From Aaosphaeria pasadenensis (taxonomy: Eukaryota > Ascomycota > Dothideomycetes > Pleosporales), in contig JAKLMB010000020.1 in NCBI GenBank assembly GCA_022813625.1, forward strand, positions 678,750 through 742,749: a stretch of DNA of 64,000 nucleotides. Direction: 5' to 3'. A model generated the notes under the pieces. It did not search any database and was not told the origin of the DNA. It was given only the letters and a program-made list of their open reading frames with translations. Made by a program: the position numbers and the translations under genes. Positions 37,145 through 49,400 of the stretch are shown here, one piece after another (position 1 is the first letter of the stretch; every line of letters begins with the position of its first letter).

Positions 37145-37995
37145 GCAGAGCGAGGCCACCAATCAGACGTGCAGTCGGGACGTCAACCTCACTTTGCGAT
37201 ACGGGAATGTCTAGCCAAAGAGTGAGGCGACAAAAGTCACAGAAAAGCGATTTACCAGTCGCAGACTTGCATTTCAGGGCAGCCTGTCAGACTTTATCAA
37301 TGTTGCGGCAATTATTACGCCAAATGTGGTTGCCTAGAGCATACGTGTCTGCGGGACATTCCCTCCGCACCCCCGAAATCGCCTGTGGCATCTGAAATGT
37401 ATGTACGAACGTACGAATCATCGGTTCATCTTGATAATTAAGTACATACATTTAATCCAAAGAGGGAATGCTTGAGAGGTTTGATCCAGCTGTAGCAGCT
37501 TACAACCGTGATCTGCCTTGTCATCTAGGAATAAAAAAGAAATGAGAGCTCGATCCCAGTATTCTAGCAAGATGGAACAGCACTGAGAATGCAGCTGTAC
37601 CGGTCACTGATCTCTCCCAAACTGACCTGGAGATACTTGTGAGACCAATCGCGAACCCTAGCTTGCAGTCCACCTTGTGCGGGATCCTGGAAAGGACACC
37701 CGCCATTGTCCTCCGGTGTCCTGCTGTGGTAACCGCTCGCAGCCAGATTCTCTACGAGCCGCATAGAATAGGGCTTCTTGAGACTGGAGAAAGGGCGTTG
37801 GGCTGATTCCTGTGACTGCACACGAAAGCACAAAATCAAGGTCGCTCCGTCTTCAGACGATAAACTGTTCGCACCACTTGAAATGTTCTATGCCAAAAAC
37901 TTAGCCCATGCAAATTTAAACGGTCAAAACTTCTTGCCACAAATATTCAACACGTTTCTCGCCCTGTGTATGCCTCAAACCAGTCTTCCGAACAA
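37145..37995. other. Intergenic ALG10 to zinc-finger gene
   Basis: 850 bases, ALG10 3' UTR and promoter of the next gene. No gene recognised. Confidence 0.45.
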
Positions 37996-39906
37996 ATGGA
38001 ATATACCGGCCACGAAGCATCGTACCCTAGTGAGCACTCATATCTAATGGAAGATGACCGGAACCAATTCGAGCAAGCCGCCTCACCCTGGAAAGCAAGC
38101 CTAGCCGTTGGTAGCCACCCGCCTCGTCATACCCCACGAAATGAAGATGCCAACCAAGCAAACTTCATTGATGGTTATCCCTTTTCTGAGGCCGGGTCTA
38201 TGAGTTGTATCAACCCTTCACAGCTATCAAGATCATCCTCCGGATTCGCCCTGCCTCAGGGTCCGGCATGTATGGATAATTTGGAACATTTGGTGAGCTA
38301 TTAATATTGAGCTCAGCTTTCCCCTGCAGAGCAACCAGGCATCCACGAAATAATTCAACCATCGCTACATCGTGAAGAAGACAAAGTACTGATTCTCCTA
38401 CAGAATTGTGGTTCGGGATATGAGCAACCTGGATTTTTAAGCGCGACACAGTCTAATATTTCACAGAACGTTCCAAGCTCCGCATATGATACTGGCCATT
38501 TCTTCCCTGCGGTCCATTCTGCATTTGATCAGTACTCTTCGGGATATTCGCATCAGTTCATGTTTCCAGACGCGTCCGAATTAGGAGAAGACGGTACGCA
38601 ATCACTTTACCATTTCTCACAAGCCGATGTTAAATTGAACACGCTCTTACGCATAACTTCTCAAATAGGTTCCATAGGGAAAAGACAGCGAGGGATGGCC
38701 CGACAGGGTACGCACGACCCTGATGAGTTCTCTACACGACCCAACAAATTCCAGAGACTTGATCAGACGCATCGTGAAGGACGGAAGTCAAACTCTTATA
38801 ACCATTCTCGTCCTCACAGATCCGTGTACCACCAGCATGACTCGGTACACAATCTTCTCGGTAACACTAACATAGCATCGAGGGAGTATAGATTGAAAAG
38901 TGAACAGAAGAACTTCATTCGTCAATGGTTCAGGAAATTTCGCAAGGTGGATGAGCACCCACATATCGCCAGTGAAGAGATACATGCTTTTGCTACGCTA
39001 TTGAAGGCTCCACCGCAAGCTATAGCGGGATATATCAGGGACAGGGTCCTGATCGCTCGGGAAGAACCAACGTCCGAAACTCCCTTATCTCCCACTTCAC
39101 CTCGGCCAACTGGAGGAATAGATGCTCGGAGGACATCGTCTGAATACAACCTGAGAGCGGCCAATACACACCTCGAACCTGATACACTGGACTTGGTAGA
39201 GAAGTACGTCGTTGGGTCTCAGCGTCGCCGCACCCAGGGTGATGGACGCCGTAGCGTGAACGAGGGGCATTTTAAATGTACTTTCGGCTGTGGATACCGA
39301 ACAAGGCGTACATTTGATTGGCGAAGACATGAGGAGACTCATGAGCCCCAAGAACTTTGGCTTTGTCATCTCTGCCGGCAACAACATGATAATGGCAACC
39401 CCTTTCTTGTGAACAGGAAGGACAAGTTTCTGAAGCACGCACGAGATTCGCACAAGGACTTCGATGAAGAGGCGGTGCTTGACATGTCCAGAGTCAATTT
39501 CAGGTCCAACTTTGATCCGATATGTCCAATCTGTGGGGAATTCTCGAACACATGGGACGACAGATGTAAACACATCACTACCCACTATGAGGACGAAGAG
39601 TTCCAAGCCAAGCAACGAGAGTCCAAGCAGGGTAAACTGCTGGGAAAGCCCACCAATGCCTTGGAAACTTCGACATCTGAAGAATCGATGGGTTTCAGCG
39701 GCAACGACTCTGTAGAGAGCGATACCAATAACCACTATCACCCATCGGCATTTATGGACCACGGCAATCGGCTGAGTGAAAGACAGGCAGAGTCGATGTA
39801 TAGTTCGGCTTCTCGAACAAAGACTTCAAGGCGAGGTGGAGAGTCTTCAGAGGGACGGTCGTCGATCAATATGACCTCCGGGTTCAATGAAAGCACCAAT
39901 CCGTAG
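37996..39906 (+). CDS. C2H2 zinc-finger protein
   Basis: Probable nuclear DNA-binding protein. Proposed exons 37996-38292 and 38332-39906 (623 residues); the start ATG has context ACAAATGGA. The N-terminal half is polar and disordered. Three fingers lie near residues 425-530: CTFGCGYRTRRTFDWRRHEETH; CHLCRQQ...HARDSH, stretched by an insert; and CPICGEFSNTWDDRCKHITTH. This arrangement is common in filamentous ascomycetes. Upstream of the fingers, IRQWFRKFRKVDEHPHIASEEIHAFATLL resembles a divergent homeobox-like or fungal N-terminal helix region, a weak suggestion only. The 39-nt intron is shorter than usual and is the least certain part of the model. No target genes can be inferred. Confidence 0.8.
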
Positions 39907-41359
39907 CACCAAACAGTTGTTATCTCCAGCTACTGTCCCTTTCGCATGTGCGCTTCACAGTGTCCTAAACCTTCCGATTGCTCGAGGCACCAGTTGATTC
40001 CTTGCACACATGACAGCTTCAAGGCCATATCGTCTGCGCTTTTGATGTCGTTTCTTCCCTCCAGCTTGCCATCAAGCGTTGATGCTCTGTCTCTTTCTTT
40101 AATTCGCTTCTCTTCATTGATCCTTTTCAACCTGACTTTGTTCTTCTACCCATAGACCTGTACCGCGGAGATATGCGATGTTAGAAGACCGGCCCCCGGC
40201 TTGTGTGAAGGTTATTCGACAGAGGACGAGTCACAGGACGCGTACAACGGGACGAAATGTTGTCTGTGCGGTGCATAGTGCGTCGGCGGTGATGTTTTTG
40301 CAGACAAGACCTGATTGACTAGTTGCGCACGCACGGAGCTTGTATACTTTATCTACAAGATGTTGGTCGGCCTCGGTGTGCCGATCTGGGGGCGACATCG
40401 GGTTTCCAAGTTACGTCCACCAATACGAGGAATAGCCGGTGTCCAGTCCCAGATGTGTGCAGCAGTTAGCGATGGATTACTCGTTCGAGCATACACTACA
40501 GATCCACGACCCAACGTCAGCCTCGTGGGGTCATTGGGCATGCTGGATGCGGCTTAAGCAGATCAGGGACCAGTCAAATGGGAGCAACGTAATATGCCAA
40601 GTTCTATTTCGGGTAGATCGGGAGCGTAGAAGTGTATTGTGGGTTGTTTAGAATGTTTAGAAGGCTTCGGACCGGGTCACGAGACTCTCGGCCCTTGCTC
40701 GTTCTCTTGTTAGCTCTTGGTTCCGACGTCGTATTATGTCACCTGTTCTACTCTAAATCCCATTTCTTCCCCAAACAGTTCAATTCATCGGTGCATGGTC
40801 CATCATCTCGGCTTGGAATAGCCGTTCTCCCCTACAAGGCAAGACCTCTACGACCTCTGACTAGTCGTTCCCCATGTCATCTGTCTACACTGTCCAAGAT
40901 GACTGCAGAACAAGTCCCTTACATCCTGACCGGTGTCAACTTTGGTGCTCCACTTATGAAGCTTAAACGGAAACCACGGTGTGGAATCCCTCAACGCTGC
41001 GAGCAATCATTTCTTGGCACCCTTTCGAGATAAACATATATATGATGCTTGATGCCCGCTCTGGTCTAGAATTCAGAGCTTCAGAACCACAGTCCACAAT
41101 TCATACCTTTCCCAATTGGAACCAATTCTGCATAAGCATCCTTTCCATACGTACTTTACCACTCGATTGACTGTGATATCATCTACAGTCACCTATCTTC
41201 AAAGACTCATCTTATCACAACATCGACGTCATTGTACACTCATAGGCACAGTTGGCCTAACACCCATATCAATTCTACCTCTCAACAGGCCTCAGCGGCA
41301 ACCAACCTAAATTCCCGGGCGGTCAAGATCAGACTGTCCATTACAACACCCAAGGCCCG
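39907..41359. other. Intergenic 1.45 kb
   Basis: Between two co-directional genes. An open frame of 133 codons at 40632-41033 has no recognisable motif. I see no RNA gene. The last 200 bases are rich in CA and TC and look like a promoter/leader of the next gene. Confidence 0.4.
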
Positions 41360-41836
41360 ATGAAAGACCAATCTTACGACGCACCGATCGACTCTCGAGA
41401 CCTAACTAAACGTTTGAATCTCCTGCAGAAGTCCGCATCCACACCAAACGATGGAGACTATGTCTCTCGACTGCCTAGAATGTCAAGATCCGGAACCACC
41501 TCCTCTTCTGACAACGCATTCATGCATCGACTACCAGCCTTCCGCAAGAGTCCCACTTCTTCCACGACGGGCAGCGATGAAGTGTCTAGACTCGAAGTCA
41601 TTCGTACCATTCCCACTTCCAAGACGCACAGAGAAAGCGTCGAAGTTGCGCAGGGACAGTTCTCCAAGCCACGAGTCCGACGCAGGAGGGAGAGCAATGA
41701 GAGCACAAAGAGCCAGAAGGAGTTCCAGTACTACGGGAGGCACGCGAACAGCTGGCTCTTCAATGATTTCAGCATCACTGATACTGTCAAGAAGGGCTTC
41801 GGGAAGGTCTTCTCCAAGGATGACAGGGATAACTAG
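41360..41836 (+). CDS. Small conserved fungal protein of unknown function
   Basis: 158 residues, no intron, start ATG at 41360. The first 125 residues are Ser/Thr/Arg-rich and appear disordered, with an Arg cluster KPRVRRRRES. The C-terminus YYGRHANSWLFNDFSITDTVKKGFGK resembles a short motif (GRHxNxWLFxxFSxxDTVK) that I recall from small filamentous-fungal proteins. No transmembrane segment or signal peptide. Function unknown; the basic cluster might be a nuclear signal. Confidence 0.72.
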   Translation: MKDQSYDAPIDSRDLTKRLNLLQKSASTPNDGDYVSRLPRMSRSGTTSSSDNAFMHRLPAFRKSPTSSTTGSDEVSRLEVIRTIPTSKTHRESVEVAQGQFSKPRVRRRRESNESTKSQKEFQYYGRHANSWLFNDFSITDTVKKGFGKVFSKDDRDN

Positions 41837-42784
41837 GACCGATCATCATACTACCATCGTTTCTACACCATTTCTTTTTTGTTTTGCCAGAGTTTCTGCC
41901 GATTACGTTCGATATTTTTTGGACTATGATTTCATGACCTTTTATTCGGGGTCGGAAGTTTCATATCTTCAGTGTCAGTTATATAGTCGATCAATTCATC
42001 CAGCAATATTGCATACAAAACGATCATTACACCGCCTACCATTGCAATGTGCCCGTGATATCCGAGATCCCAACTTTCAACCTAACCTTAGCTAATATTT
42101 AAGCATAAACCTTCCATGTGATTATTCGCAAGATCCTTGCTGGTTTATAAACGCCCCGTTATGCTGCGCCTTCGCCCGCTCCTCTGCAGGCATCGCATGT
42201 CTCAGGACATCGCGGCGACCAATCATTTGCCGCCCACCGCGCCATCATCCTGCGATGAACATGGTATTTACTACCGGGCAACGATTTGAGCATAGTTTGA
42301 GTTTGAAGCATGTTTATGGCAGTGGGATTCATATATATAACTCGGTATTTCTCTGTTAAGTTCGGGCACGCCAGAAACATTTCGAAGCTAGCCATGCATG
42401 ATTGGTACGCGAACGATCTTGCGGATAACGAAGATCTATTCTCCGCGAGGAACGGGCATCGATATGTAGAGATTTGGCACCATGGTGTGAGTCTTTGCTA
42501 GCCGTATTGCCATTGCCTATTTCTGAGCGCGGCCGTACAGAATGATGGAGGGAATGGATTCCATATGGGTTATCTAGAAGAGAAAGAGATTCTAGGTTGG
42601 ATCCACGAAGTAGATTACCGTTACTCTCTGATTAAGGCTTCATTCTAATCGTAGGATATAGAAAAGGTCTTCCGAAGTGCCGATAAAGTCCAGCGTGGAC
42701 ATTCTGTAAGTCTCGCTGCCCATTTGGTACCTAAGACCGTCTTTTCTGCATCAACTTCACTGACTGCTATCATAACGAGCAAGA
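41837..42784. other. Region with possible upstream exons of CorA-like gene
   Basis: The left part is 3' UTR of the small gene. From about 42389 coding-like stretches appear, for example a frame reading NGHRYVEIWHHG (about 42445-42485) and, after a possible intron, NDGGNGFHMGYLEEKEIL (about 42541-42590) and DIEKVFRSADKVQRGHS (42655-42705). They may be N-terminal exons of the following membrane protein, but I could not find joins that keep one frame throughout. Confidence 0.4.
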
Positions 42785-44406
42785 ATGTGTCCTAAATCGG
42801 CCGTCAAAAATAGCAAACTACCATTCACACAATCCACATATCTCTCACTCGCATCAGCATGGCAGATCTCGTCATCGATCATTCGCACATTATCCCAAAA
42901 TCTGTCCTTAGTAATGCTATCCTCTCCTTCAGTCTCTCATACTTCTATTCAACCCAACGATAACAACACCGGCACCAGCTCCGGCACCAAAAACCCAACG
43001 ACGCCGACATCCATCCCTCCTCCCAACCTACTCATCCACAACGCCGAAGAATGGACCTGGGATTACACTCTCCACCTCACATATACTCCCGCATCCAGAA
43101 CCACGCAAATCCTCGTCACAGGCCTCACAGCCACAGAAATGAATCTCATGATACGCTCGATGTCATCCCTCCTAGCTCGTCAGCCCAACTCCACGCCTGT
43201 GCCCACCTGTACGAACCCTGTCCTCGTGCCCATCGTCCTACTCGATCTCGCCGTGCAGGAAACCGCCGACTCGCTCGCTATGCGGACGAAGGTTCTGCGG
43301 GAGATTCAAACGCAGACGGGCATGGATAGGTTCAATACGCTCAAGAGCAGGAGGGTCGGACTGTGGAATCGTGGATCCGTGACAGCGGCGTGCGGGAGTA
43401 GATGTAGGGGCGAGGCAACGATGATGGAGGAAGGAGCAATGGGAGAAAAGACCGGCGAGCTCGACCTCGATGCTGTCATGTTGCGGCTCACGTGTTTGAG
43501 TGATTGGGTCGCGGCGCAGAAGGGGGTTATTTCCATGCAGAGGAGTATTCGTGATGTTCTGATGCGGATGCTGGAGGGCGAGGGGTTCGGTGGCTCGGTG
43601 GAAGGAGATGTTGTGACGATTTTCTACGAGAGACTTCGTTTCATTGAGCAGAGTCTCGTGGCTGCGGAGCGGAAATGTGATTATCTGGAGCGTAGTATTG
43701 ATGCGCAAGTTCAGACTGTGAGTGCTCCCTTCCGTCTTTAACGCAGGTTGATTCCTTGGTTCCTGGCCACAGAGGGGCTGGGAGGTCCTGGACGAATGTG
43801 ATCTAATGGGACGAGCAGATATACACACTTGTCGCCCAAAAAGATAACCAGACCAATATTGCAGCCGCATCTGCCTCATACCACATTGCGTCATCCTCCC
43901 GCCGCATCGCCATTCTGACAAGGAAGGATAGCACTGACATGCGAATCATCGCCGCCGTAACCCTGGTCTTTCTTCCTGGAACTTTCGTCGCCACGCTCTT
44001 CTCCACGGGATTGTTCGATTGGGGATATGGTGACCCGACTTCCAACACTGATAACGAGAAAAATTCGCAAGATAGTGGGCAGAGGGTCGTGTCGAGATAT
44101 ATATGGGTGTACTTCATGCTGACTGGGGTTCTTACTGGAGTGGTATTGGTGGCCTGGGTACTGTTTTCGTGCTTGCAAAAGAGGATTATGATGAAGCGCT
44201 TTGGTGATGACTGTGAGGGGGAGGGTCCTGGAGATTATGACGGTTGGAGCCAAGGTAAGAGGGAACTAGAGAAGACACTTTCCGATCGTTTGAATGTAGG
44301 CGGCGGCTTGAGAGAAAAGATCTGGGGAGATGTACGGACGGCCATTGAGAGGAGATATTGCTGCGATAGAGCGGTCAGAGTCGAAAGAGAGCTCAAAGGC
44401 GCGTGA
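42785..44406 (+). CDS. CorA-like membrane protein (5' end uncertain)
   Basis: Fungal CorA/ZntB-like family: a large soluble N-domain followed by two C-terminal helices. The well-supported part runs from the EEWTWDYTLHLTY stretch (about 43045) to 43717, then 43819-44406. The intron has donor GTGAGT and acceptor GAGCAG, and the join gives DAQVQT|IYTLVAQKDNQTN. The helices are IIAAVTLVFLPGTFVATLF and YFMLTGVLTGVVLVAWVLF. The GMN signature that forms the selectivity loop in true Mg2+ channels is absent (TGLFDWG instead), as in most fungal members, so transport is unproven. The ATG at 42785 is the first in frame, but better N-terminal exons may lie upstream in other frames. From 42785 the model has 506 residues. 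Confidence 0.75.
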
Positions 44407-44908
44407 TATAGGAAGTTGAATGTTATGAGAAAACCGGAGATTCGAGACCATGAGCGATATTGCGCAGTCCCCCATCCTGACTCCACTTATATCCATGAAA
44501 CCCGTGATTCGGGAGCCTGCACAATTAGTACGTAGCACGACAATTATCGGATCCCCGGGCTGCAAAATATGCAATTAGATTCTTGACCTAATAGGCTAAA
44601 TGAATCCAACTCATAAGACGATGCGCTCCAGCAATGTCGCCTTTTAGACCTAATCAAACAAATCAACGCGATACAGATAAACATACTTTGGAATCAAAAC
44701 AATATAACATGACAACACATGCAGCTCCCTTTGCGTCTACCGCAGTCTACTGCAACCTGGCACTATGGCCTCCATTGAAATCGCGTTACGCTGTCGCGGG
44801 TCCGCATGGCGATCTCTGTGTAGTACCCTCGTCCATTCGTTCCGTTCAACCCCAAGTCTTCGTTGCCCGGTGTTCTCCAGTCGCCCTTGACTCTGTTCGT
44901 CGGTTTAT
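44407..44908. other. Intergenic, convergent 3' ends
   Basis: 500 bases between the CorA-like and VTC1 stop codons. AT-rich, with no gene; it should hold both 3' UTRs. Confidence 0.5.
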
Positions 44909-45350
44909 TTATTTTCCATTTCCAGGAGCAGTAAGCCTGAGAATGAAGTTGACAATGACAGCGGCGAATAAGAAAATCGTGAGAAGAGTAGGGCCGAGTC
45001 TGTCATCGAAACCGCCCTGCCCCCTTTGGCGGATGCTCTTCGCGCGCCAATGGAATGTGACAAGGGCATACAACATGGCCGACACAGCTACGAGGGTGAA
45101 CAGCCCAGCGCTGATCTGACCGACCCTATCACCGAAGTTGAGAAGACCGATTGCGAGGCCGCCGAGGATAACGGTGAAGTTGAGCCATGAGAGGAAGGTA
45201 CGCTCGTTGGCGAAGAAGACCTTGGGTTCAACGCGGGTGGGAAGAGCAATTCTCTTGCCTGTCGCAACGAATTAGCTGGAGCTCAATTGAACTCCGAAGT
45301 AGGAGGGGTATCATACCAGGCGCGGTCTGAAGAAGAGGCTGGGACGACAT
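44909..45350 (-). CDS. VTC1: Vacuolar transporter chaperone subunit Vtc1 (DUF202)
   Basis: Small membrane subunit of the VTC complex, which makes polyphosphate from ATP and passes it into the vacuole. Exons 45350-45317 and 45258-44909 (58-nt intron, donor GTATGA) give 127 residues. The join is APG|KRIALPTRVEPKVFFANERTFLSWL, the diagnostic N-terminus. Three transmembrane helices follow (LNFTVILGGLAIGLLNFG; ISAGLFTLVAVSAMLYALVTF; TLLTIFLFAAVIVNFILRL), as in the DUF202 fold. Open frames on the plus strand across it are shadows. The start is 516 bases from the divergent dynein light-chain gene. Confidence 0.96.
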
Positions 45351-45866
45351 GGCGATCGAGTATCAATTGACCCCGCGAGGTCAAAACAAAGGATGGATCT
45401 GGTGTTTTGAAGCTGAGAGTAGGTGAGTACTGGGTCGCAATCGACGCGGAAAGGTTTTGTGCGGTTCGGATCGGAGAATTTGAAGGATTGTTGAAGAAGT
45501 CAGGTTTGACTACGGCATGCGAAATTGATGAGGTCAAGCTCTTCTTTTCCTCGTATGTAGCGCCAAAGCCAAAGACGCAACAAGCACGTTCCATCCATGG
45601 TCGGGGGACGTCGAATTGGTCCAATTGCAGTCGCGGATTGACCGCACGTGAAGAAGGATGGCGCTAGTCCAGATGCGTACTGGTGGTGTCACGGTTCACC
45701 CTTGGAGTGGAGCTCGCCTTGTCTTGCCCGCCCAGTGACAAAACAACCGAACGTACAACGTAAACATTCGACTGTCTATCAACCCGTGGATAACTCGACC
45801 TGGACATACGCTGCCCGATCCATATTACCCTACTCATTCCCAGTATTCATACTCAACACAAATACA
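45351..45866. promoter_or_regulatory. Divergent promoter of VTC1 and dynein light chain
   Basis: 516 bases separate the two start codons. No gene of its own. The sequence has no obvious TATA box; regulatory sites such as PHO boxes (CACGTG/CACGTK) were looked for by eye and only single CACGT-type cores (for example GCACGTGAAG near 45642) were seen. Confidence 0.45.
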
Positions 45867-46461
45867 ATGGCTGTAAGTTATACACCCCATTCTATCATTA
45901 CCTATGCCGACTCCTAACCTCATTATCTTAGGCCCCTCTTCCGACAGAAGAACTCCTCCAAATTGCGAACAGCGTAAACAACCCACGCGAATCCACATTC
46001 GATGCCACGCCTAACATTGCGATCTAGGCTGCTGATTCCGCATTCGGCTCCGCAGAGAAATATGACCACTCTCAGGTAGCTGGATGGAACACGCATATCA
46101 TTGTACGGACCGACCCGCACACCCCCCTTCCACCCCCTTGCTTCGCGCGCACGCGAGCATGACGATGCATTGAACGTTCTACTCACCCAGATTTGCTCCT
46201 TAGAACACCATCCTTCAGTCGCTCATCGAGAAGACCACCCCCGGAGAGGGCAAGTCCCCCGCCTACAAGTACGTCGTCGGCAGCACCGTCATCCAGCACC
46301 TAGGCTCCCCCGAGGACACCAACTCTGGCCGCCGCGGTATGCACAGCGCTGTCGGTGCCTTCTGGAATGCCGAGAAGGATGGAACATACAGCGTCAAGTG
46401 GGAGGGTGGCGAGAAGAAGGGCGTCGATGTCGTTATCACCATCACTTGGATTGCCTTGTAG
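45867..46461 (+). CDS. Dynein light chain, Tctex-1 type
   Basis: Light chain of cytoplasmic dynein that binds the intermediate chain and cargo adaptors. Four exons: 45867-45872 (only Met-Ala), 45932-45973, 46028-46102, 46204-46461; 126 residues, normal length. All junctions are phase 0. Family landmarks: PLPTEELLQIANS, KYDHSQVAGWNTHIINTILQSL, YKYVVGSTVIQHLG, GRRGMHSAVGAFWN and the C-terminal DVVITITWI. The exon-1 donor is GTAAGT two codons after the ATG. The third intron is 101 nt, and its CAG at 46188-46190 is an alternative acceptor that would insert extra bases and shift the frame, so TTAG at 46200-46203 is preferred. Confidence 0.94.
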
Positions 46462-49400
46462 ATGGGTTGACGATCCGGCTGCTCTGTGCATGATGTTAGA
46501 GAGAACGAAGAGACTAGAGGAAGAAGGAATAAAGCCAGCGAAGGGAAGAGGTCGGTTGCAAAAATGATCATTCGGAACCATGCATTTGTCGCGACGGCGT
46601 CTTATTCTTCCCATTTGTCTAGTTCTGGCCATGATCATGTTGCGAGCACTTGAACATGGTTGCTTATGGCGGGAAAATCCTCTTTATGTCGAAATGTCTT
46701 CGCACATATCCGCTTCTTTACAAACTTCTCCATAATAAGACTCTTTGAAGATATCCCCCCAATCGTAGATTACTCTGATTTGTGATATCAGTTTATGGCC
46801 GAATCTTAGAATCCGCTTAAGGTTTCTACGTAGTATGCACCTACCTAGTACGTAGTATGTACCCTGACAGGAACACGCCATGATTTGATAAAGAAACTTT
46901 GGAAGGATGGACAATTCAACGTCAAATCTCGTGGTTTTCGTTCCTTACCGCAAGTCACCTGTGAACATCCCTAACACATCTCTACTGCCACGAGCCTTCC
47001 TGACTACAACTTTTATACTACTTTTGTTCTCTCCAGATATTCAAAGCAATCCATCCTTTTCTATATAGCACAAGGACAAGAGCACTTTTGTTATCATCCG
47101 ACGCCTTGCACTATCTTTGATATAATTTGAGGGATACTTCCTTCATATAAAATCAAAAGAAGCATGATCGAATTATTTAGGAGCATGTGCATTATATTAG
47201 AGGATAAATTCAAAGCACTCTTGTTCGAGTCAATAGCCATTACAACTCCTTCTCAGTTAGCTTCATGTTTAGGAGGAATCTTTGACATTTAATAAGAAAG
47301 AAAAACAGGAAGAACACCATACTCCATGGAGATGAAATATAATTACGCTTCAGAGTTCCAGATAGTCATGGCCAATCACTGAACGGCAAACCATAAGAAT
47401 GATGATGATTGGATCGAAAGTTCCAAGCGTACCAAGCGGAGAGAGTGACAGTACCTTTTCCGACACTTGCGTGCTAAATATATCGACAGGCAGGAGGAAA
47501 CGTAGACCGGAGAATATGAATTACCATCAGGGAACCTGAGACATGCATGTCTACCCATGTCCTTATAGAAACCCAACATGTGCCTCTTGTGGTTCTAGCC
47601 AGCTCTACCCTAGCGAACAAGATCTGACCTTAGATATATAAACGAAACACTCTGTATTCGCTCACTTCAATCTGTACCCATATTGATGAAGTTTCTACGG
47701 AAAGGATCGAAGTGAGAGACAACTAAAAGAACGTATACACGCTCCATACACATGAATTTGTATCACGACAGCATATACACATGTCATACGTGCAATGTAC
47801 TGAGTGCGTACATTCACGGGTCCAGTAACTTGACAAATTCGAAACTACCAACAACGTGTATTATTGCTTCTCACATTCCTAGTTAACTCTAAGCAGTCCT
47901 AGTATGTATCGTCGTAAGCCTACAGAAACTGTAACAGTGAGGGTAGATAAATGGAGTGGCATGTTCGCGAAATAGTTCTGTATTAACGAGTATTCCGTCA
48001 CTGAAGCCTAGTATCACAACATACCTACGCACTCACCCGCACTCACTCCCACCCACGCACGAATCCTCTCTTACTGCCGTGACATGGGCACGTGGTCTCA
48101 AGCTGGCGGCTTCTCCACTTCTCCCAGATACGTACAGAAGAAGAGACGTAGAAAGATTGTAACACATAGATCATGCACAGCCATTCATATCCACAAGTCC
48201 TCGCTACCGTGCATGTGAAGAAAGCAAGTCATTCTTGAACCACTCCCACAGCTGGGAGTGATCACCCCTAGAAGTGACGGGAAACCTCCCGACGACGGAA
48301 CGGACTGATGGACCCTTTGAAGAGCCGCGAGTATGCGATCTAGTCACACTACACTTCCCTTCCGTTCCCTCAATACATACATAGCTGGGCTGGGCGTGGG
48401 GTTGAAGAGCAGCGAGAAGACGAACCAAAGGGAAAGAGAGGGTGTTCACACCACGCACGCATCTAGCAGGCCGCCCATGTCTAAGATGGCCGCTTTCGCC
48501 ACACTTGGAGCGTATGCATGATCCTACACAGGCAGGGCCGAGACCAAAGAGGCTCCATCCAGTGCGGCGCGCCAAAAGTGGGTTGGGCGTCTGTGTTGCG
48601 GCCAGGGATCAAAAAGCAGAGTTTTTTTATTCAACGGCAACCCGACTAATTACGAATCGTGTGACTGAGTACGCAAAAGCGTAAAGAACTATTCCAACCA
48701 TCCAGGCTTTCTCCGGAGCGTGAGCCACGCATTATGTAAATGATGGGGGAGCAAGGAGTAAGGAGGCCGGGGCCGTAACAACCCCCCTGGTGGATGGACA
48801 TGCACGACACACTACATACAATACATCATATACATACAATACCTGCATGCCATGTCATGGTATGATGGTTTGGGTGGTCTGGATGCGTGGGATGAAGGGT
48901 GCATGGGGAGGGAGAAGGAGGGGAGGTGCCCGAATCTGAAGGAGATCTGACAATAATGAGATTGAGGCGTTGAGTAGCTCGTCTCTGGGATCATGCAAAT
49001 GGGTTCTCATAGGTTGGGCGTCTTTATGGGTGCGTTCTCCATTTCTCTGTCGTTCTTTGAGGACGAGTGAACGCTACTTGGTCTCTTGTGTAAAGTACGA
49101 GGTCCACGCATTGAAGGAACGGAAATACATACGGAGAGGAGCGCGGACTCGAGGCTCGGGTCGGCCGGTGGGTTACAGAGGTCTTCCGTTTCTTTCTCTT
49201 CCTATATTCCTAGCAGTGCTTGGATAGGAAACATTTCCCTCCAGGCTTGAACAGTAGTCAGTTAGTAGCAGTGTCGGATGTTGAGGGCGTAGAGTTTTCA
49301 TTCAGGCGCTTGGAGAGAAAAGGAAATGAGAAGAGAAGAGAAAAAAGCAACCGTCACCCTGCTAACCTGAGAGAGATTAAGGTGGTCGGGAAGCACGCGT

